This document shows positions 5,088 to 7,536 of a DNA stretch of 7,536 nucleotides, one piece after another. The notes beneath the pieces were generated by a model. That model ran no database searches and had not been told where the DNA came from. It saw only the letters and a program-made list of their open reading frames with translations. Source of the stretch: Actinomycetota bacterium (GTDB taxonomy: Bacteria > Actinomycetota > Thermoleophilia > Solirubrobacterales > Solirubrobacteraceae); NCBI GenBank assembly GCA_005883255.1, contig VAXS01000067.1:1-7536 (forward strand), written 5' to 3'. The translations under genes and the position numbers were made by a program. The stretch's first letter is position 1. Every line of letters begins with the position of its first letter.

Positions 5088-6926
5088 TCAACGGGGGCGA
5101 GTATAGCGGCGGTCCTGGGCTACGCCCGACGCTCGGCGGTTGCGCAGCTCCGCGTCGCGGATCTTGCGGCGGGTGGACTCGGCGCGCTCGTCGACCTCCA
5201 CCCGCGCCCCGGCCGCGCGCAGCGTCTCCGCGACCTCCCGGGCGTACTCGAGGTGGCGGTCGGCGATCGGCACCACCACCGCCTGCACCGGCGCCAGCCA
5301 CACCGGGAACTCGCCGGCGTAGTGCTCGGTGAGGATCCCGATGAAGCGCTCGAAGGAGCCCAGCAGCGCCCGGTGGATCATCACCGGCCGGTGGGGCTCG
5401 TCGTCCGGGCCCGTGTACTCCAGCCCGAAGCGCTCGGGCATCTGGTAGTCGAGCTGCACCGTGCCCAGCTGCCAGGAGCGGCCGATGGAGTCGCGCATGT
5501 GCAGGTCGATCTTGGGGCCGTAGAAGGTGCCCTCGCCCTCGCCGACGTCGAACTGCAGGCCGCGCCGTTCCATGGCCTGGCGCAGGGCGCCCTCCGCGTG
5601 GTCCCACATCTCGTCGCTGCCCAGCCGGTTGTCCGGCCGCGTCGAGAGCTCCAGGGCGGGCTCGAAGCCGAATAGGTCGTAGATCCCGAAGCCCATCTCC
5701 AGGCAGCCCACGACCTCGTCCTCGATCTGCTCCTCGGTGCAGAAGATGTGGGCGTCGTCCTGGGTGAAGGCACGCACGCGCAGCAGCCCGTGGAGGACGC
5801 CGCTGGGCTCGTGGCGATGCACCAGCCCGGCCTCCGAGTAGCGGATCGGCAGGTCGCGGTAGGAGCGGCGCTCGGCGGCGTAGATCTGGGTGTGTCCCGG
5901 GCAGTTCATGGGCTTGAGCCCGACCAGCCGGTCGTCCACCTCGGTGAAGTACATGTGGTCCTTGTACTTGTCCCAGTGGCCTGACTGGCGCCAGAGCTCG
6001 ACGCCGGTGAGCACCGGAGTCCTCACCTCCTGGTAGCCGCGCTTGGCGTTCTCCTCGCGCACCAGGCGAGTGAGCTCGTTGAACAGCACCATCCCGTGCG
6101 GCAGCCAGAAGGGGGCGCCCGGGGCGTAGTCGCTGAGCAGGAACAGTCCGAGCTCGCGACCCAGGCGGCGGTGGTCGCGGGCGCGGGCCTCCTCCAGCGC
6201 CCGCATGTGGGCCTCGAGCTCCTCCTGCGAGAAGAACGCGGTGCCGTAGATGCGCGTGAGCATCTGGCGGGAGGCGTCGCCCCGCCAGTACGCGCCGGCG
6301 ACCGACTGCAGGCGGAACGCCCCCACGTCCTTCGTGGACGGCCCGTGCGGGCCCCGGCACAGGTCGGTGAACGGCCCGTTCGTGTACAGGGAGACCGTCT
6401 CCACGCCCTGGTCGCGGACCAGGTCCTCGATCAGCTCGACCTTGTAGTCCTGGCCTTCGCGCACGAAGCGCTCGAGCGCCTCCCCCGCCGTCACGTCCTC
6501 GCGCACGAACGGCTCGGCGGCCCGCACGTGCTCGCGCATGCGCTCCTCGATGCGGGGCAGGTCGTCCTCGGAGACCGTCACCCCGGCCGGGAACTCGAAG
6601 TCGTAGTAGAAGCCGCCCTCGATCGGGGGGCCGATGGAGATCTTCGTGCCGGGATAGAGCTCGAGCACCGCTGTGGCCAGGACATGCGCGGCGTCGTGGC
6701 GGATCAGCCACAGCGCGTCGGGGTCGGGCTGGCCGTCGCGCGGCGGCGTGACGATCTCGACGCGCTCGCCCTCGGCCAGCGGAGCGCTCAGGTCGCGGAC
6801 CTGGCCGTCCACGCGCACCGCCAGCGCCGCCCGGGCCAGGCCGGGACCGATCGCCGCCGCCGCGTCGGCGCCGGTGGCGCCGTCTTGCAGCTCGAGCGAG
6901 GTCCCGTCGGGCAGGGTCACGCGCAT
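5088..6926 (-). CDS. thrS: Threonyl-tRNA synthetase with a shortened anticodon-binding domain
   Basis: Class II synthetase that charges tRNA(Thr) and hydrolyses Ser-tRNA(Thr). The domains are a TGS domain (about 1-61), the editing domain (62-235) with the HxxxH pair H77/H81 and C190/H194 in DLCRGPH, the catalytic core with motif 1 region RTPVLTGVELWRQSGHW (302-318), motif 2 RHEPSGVLHG to RVRAFTQDDAHIF (371-395) and motif 3 IHRALLGSFERF (517-528). The Zn ligands Cys342 (MNCPGH), His393 and His518 are all present, in register with E. coli C334/H385/H511. The anticodon domain begins normally (FPVWLAPVQAVVVPIADRH) and reaches RKIRDAELR (587-595), but then diverges to an unrelated 17-residue Arg-rich tail and stops. 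The usual VPYMLVVGDKE strand, the V-x-R strand and the last helix, roughly 40-50 residues, are absent. The length of 612 aa compares with about 640 for the family. The ATG at 6926 is at the family start. Confidence 0.96.
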   Translation of the reverse strand: MRVTLPDGTSLELQDGATGADAAAAIGPGLARAALAVRVDGQVRDLSAPLAEGERVEIVTPPRDGQPDPDALWLIRHDAAHVLATAVLELYPGTKISIGPPIEGGFYYDFEFPAGVTVSEDDLPRIEERMREHVRAAEPFVREDVTAGEALERFVREGQDYKVELIEDLVRDQGVETVSLYTNGPFTDLCRGPHGPSTKDVGAFRLQSVAGAYWRGDASRQMLTRIYGTAFFSQEELEAHMRALEEARARDHRRLGRELGLFLLSDYAPGAPFWLPHGMVLFNELTRLVREENAKRGYQEVRTPVLTGVELWRQSGHWDKYKDHMYFTEVDDRLVGLKPMNCPGHTQIYAAERRSYRDLPIRYSEAGLVHRHEPSGVLHGLLRVRAFTQDDAHIFCTEEQIEDEVVGCLEMGFGIYDLFGFEPALELSTRPDNRLGSDEMWDHAEGALRQAMERRGLQFDVGEGEGTFYGPKIDLHMRDSIGRSWQLGTVQLDYQMPERFGLEYTGPDDEPHRPVMIHRALLGSFERFIGILTEHYAGEFPVWLAPVQAVVVPIADRHLEYAREVAETLRAAGARVEVDERAESTRRKIRDAELRNRRASGVAQDRRYTRPR

Positions 6927-6935
6927 GGTCGGCGG

Positions 6936-6941
6936 ATGCTA
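6936..6941 (-). promoter_or_regulatory. thrS: Candidate -10 element for thrS
   Basis: On the minus strand TAGCAT (6941-6936) fits the actinobacterial -10 pattern TANNNT. It is followed by six bases and then an A at 6929, which would be +1, leaving only a 3-nt leader before the thrS ATG at 6926. No Shine-Dalgarno sequence is visible in front of thrS, which agrees with near-leaderless translation, common in Actinomycetota. No good -35 is seen 17-18 nt upstream, so support is partial. Confidence 0.35.
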
Positions 6942-6984
6942 TCCCGGCCCCGCGGTGTGATTCGCCTCACAGGACGTTTGATCC

Positions 6985-7125
6985 ACCGACTTACGGTTAA
7001 AGGGCACGGAGCGGTCACCGGGCCCCAGTGCCCGAACGGCTCCGAGGCAGGGGCCGGCCCAAGCGCCGGCGTCGTGGAAGGCCTCGCCGCCGTGCCGCGC
7101 CCGTGGTCAAGCGACCGGCCCGCTT
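6985..7125 (+). promoter_or_regulatory. Structured leader upstream of the secreted-protein gene
   Basis: The 5' leader of the rightward gene contains a run of helices. These are ACCG/CGGT (6985-6988 with 6994-6997); CGGAGC (7007-7012) with GCTCCG (7039-7044) enclosing CGGGC/GCCCG (7019-7023 with 7030-7034); a GCCGGC/GCCGGC hairpin (7053-7058 with 7065-7070); and GGTC/GACC (7105-7108 with 7113-7116). An alternative GGGCAC (7002-7007) with GTGCCC (7028-7033) excludes the inner hairpin and clips the outer stem, and AAGCG/CGCTT (7109-7113 with 7121-7125) excludes the GGTC hairpin. Mutually exclusive helices in a long leader resemble a cis-regulatory RNA. Some words (GGCACGGAG, GTGGAAGG) recall the ydaO c-di-AMP riboswitch, but its conserved core is not found in order, so no class is assigned. 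High GC makes chance pairing likely. Confidence 0.3.
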
Positions 7126-7182
7126 GCGCGTCCGCGCCCGCACGCGCGCCGCCGGCCGACACGAAGGGACGTGATCGACGCC

Positions 7183-7536
7183 GTGACACCTCGCCGCGTG
7201 CTCGTCGCCATACTCGGTGTGGCCGTCGCCGCCGGACCCGTGGGACTGGCGCTGGCTTCCGGCCCGCCGGGCTCTCCCGCCTCCACCCTGTCCCTGCTGC
7301 GAGCGCCGCTCGACGGCCGGGTCTCGGCGCCCGCGACGCTGCGCGACGCCGCCCGCTCCCGGCTCGAGGATCGATATCTGCGACTGGCGCGCGCCTACGA
7401 CCGCCTGACCGGACGCCACACCGCCGGCACGCGGGCCGTCCGGGCCCGGCGGCTGTCGCGGCCGGCGCTGCGCGCCGCCGAGCGGGCGCTGGGCGCCGAG
7501 GTGCGCCAGCTCGACGTGCCCGTCCCGGCTGTGCTG
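7183..7536 (+). CDS. Exported Arg-rich protein, N-terminal part (cut by the window edge)
   Basis: The frame is open to the right edge with strong G/C third-position bias. From GTG at 7183 the protein starts MTPRRVLVAILGVAVAAG: a two-Arg n-region, a hydrophobic core to about residue 25 and a likely signal-peptidase site after LALA (about residue 26). It is therefore secreted or surface-attached. An in-frame GTG at 7171 (start MIDAVTPRR) is an alternative; GAAGGGA at 7163-7169 is too close to that one and slightly far (13 nt) from 7183. After the signal peptide come a Pro/Ser-rich stretch (27-37) and a helical, Arg/Ala/Leu-rich region (about 52-110, with LRDAARSRLEDRYLRLARAY and LRAAERALGAEVRQL), ending DVPVPAVL. 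No catalytic motif is reached. Secreted actinobacterial proteins of this kind often carry a C-terminal Rpf/transglycosylase-like domain, but that is a guess, as the diagnostic part is outside. It is divergent from thrS and probably not functionally linked to it. Confidence 0.72.
   Translation, partial: MTPRRVLVAILGVAVAAGPVGLALASGPPGSPASTLSLLRAPLDGRVSAPATLRDAARSRLEDRYLRLARAYDRLTGRHTAGTRAVRARRLSRPALRAAERALGAEVRQLDVPVPAVL

Noticed and set aside
5050..6711. 553-codon minus-strand open frame overlapping thrS
   Set aside because: Shadow frame of thrS. I also checked it as a source of the missing ThrRS C-terminus; it does not supply the VPYMLVVG segment.
6976..7000. Possible SigB/SigF-type promoter (GTTT at 6976-6979, then GGTTAA at 6995-7000) for the rightward gene
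   Set aside because: The spacing is reasonable, but the -10 half departs from GGGTAT-type consensus and no second line of evidence supports it.
1..7536. tRNA or rRNA genes, CRISPR array, insertion sequences, defence genes
   Set aside because: Looked for on both strands; no cloverleaf, spaced repeats, transposase or terminal inverted repeats were seen.

Overview
The window is very GC-rich with strong G/C third-position bias, and nearly all of it is one leftward-reading (minus strand) translation-machinery cluster. In transcription order, from right to left, the genes are thrS (threonyl-tRNA synthetase), infC (IF3), rpmI (bL35), rplT (bL20), a SpoU/TrmH-family RNA 2'-O-methyltransferase, pheS and pheT (phenylalanyl-tRNA synthetase alpha and beta). 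PheT runs off the left edge. The base composition, the infC-rpmI-rplT-SpoU-pheST order (known from Actinomycetota) and the style of the ribosomal proteins suggest a high-GC actinobacterium, perhaps Thermoleophilia. That assignment is inference, not a search result.

Layout. At 6927-7182 a divergent intergenic region separates thrS (leftward) from a rightward gene at 7183-7536. That gene encodes a secreted or exported Arg-rich protein and is cut by the right edge; its leader can fold into competing helices. thrS (5088-6926) has its editing and catalytic domains intact but stops short within the C-terminal anticodon-binding domain. infC (4464-5030) follows after 57 bp. Between infC and rpmI there is a 308-bp gap holding a small gene on the opposite strand (4247-4456, 69 aa), tail-to-tail with infC and head-to-head with rpmI. 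rpmI and rplT overlap by 4 bp. A Rho-independent terminator/attenuator then lies directly in front of the SpoU gene. SpoU, pheS and pheT overlap by 1 and 4 bp, so they are probably translationally coupled.

Function. The cluster makes two aminoacyl-tRNA synthetases, an initiation factor, two large-subunit proteins needed for 50S assembly and an RNA-modifying enzyme. The order thrS-infC-rpmI-rplT-...-pheS-pheT matches the classic E. coli cluster, with the SpoU gene where E. coli has the pheM leader/attenuator. The parts that depart from this ordinary plan are the short ThrRS C-terminus, the inverted small gene, the attenuator-like hairpin before SpoU-pheST, and the structured leader of the secreted-protein gene. 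No mobile element, CRISPR array, tRNA, rRNA or defence system was seen, and I do not see a convincing wholly new system.
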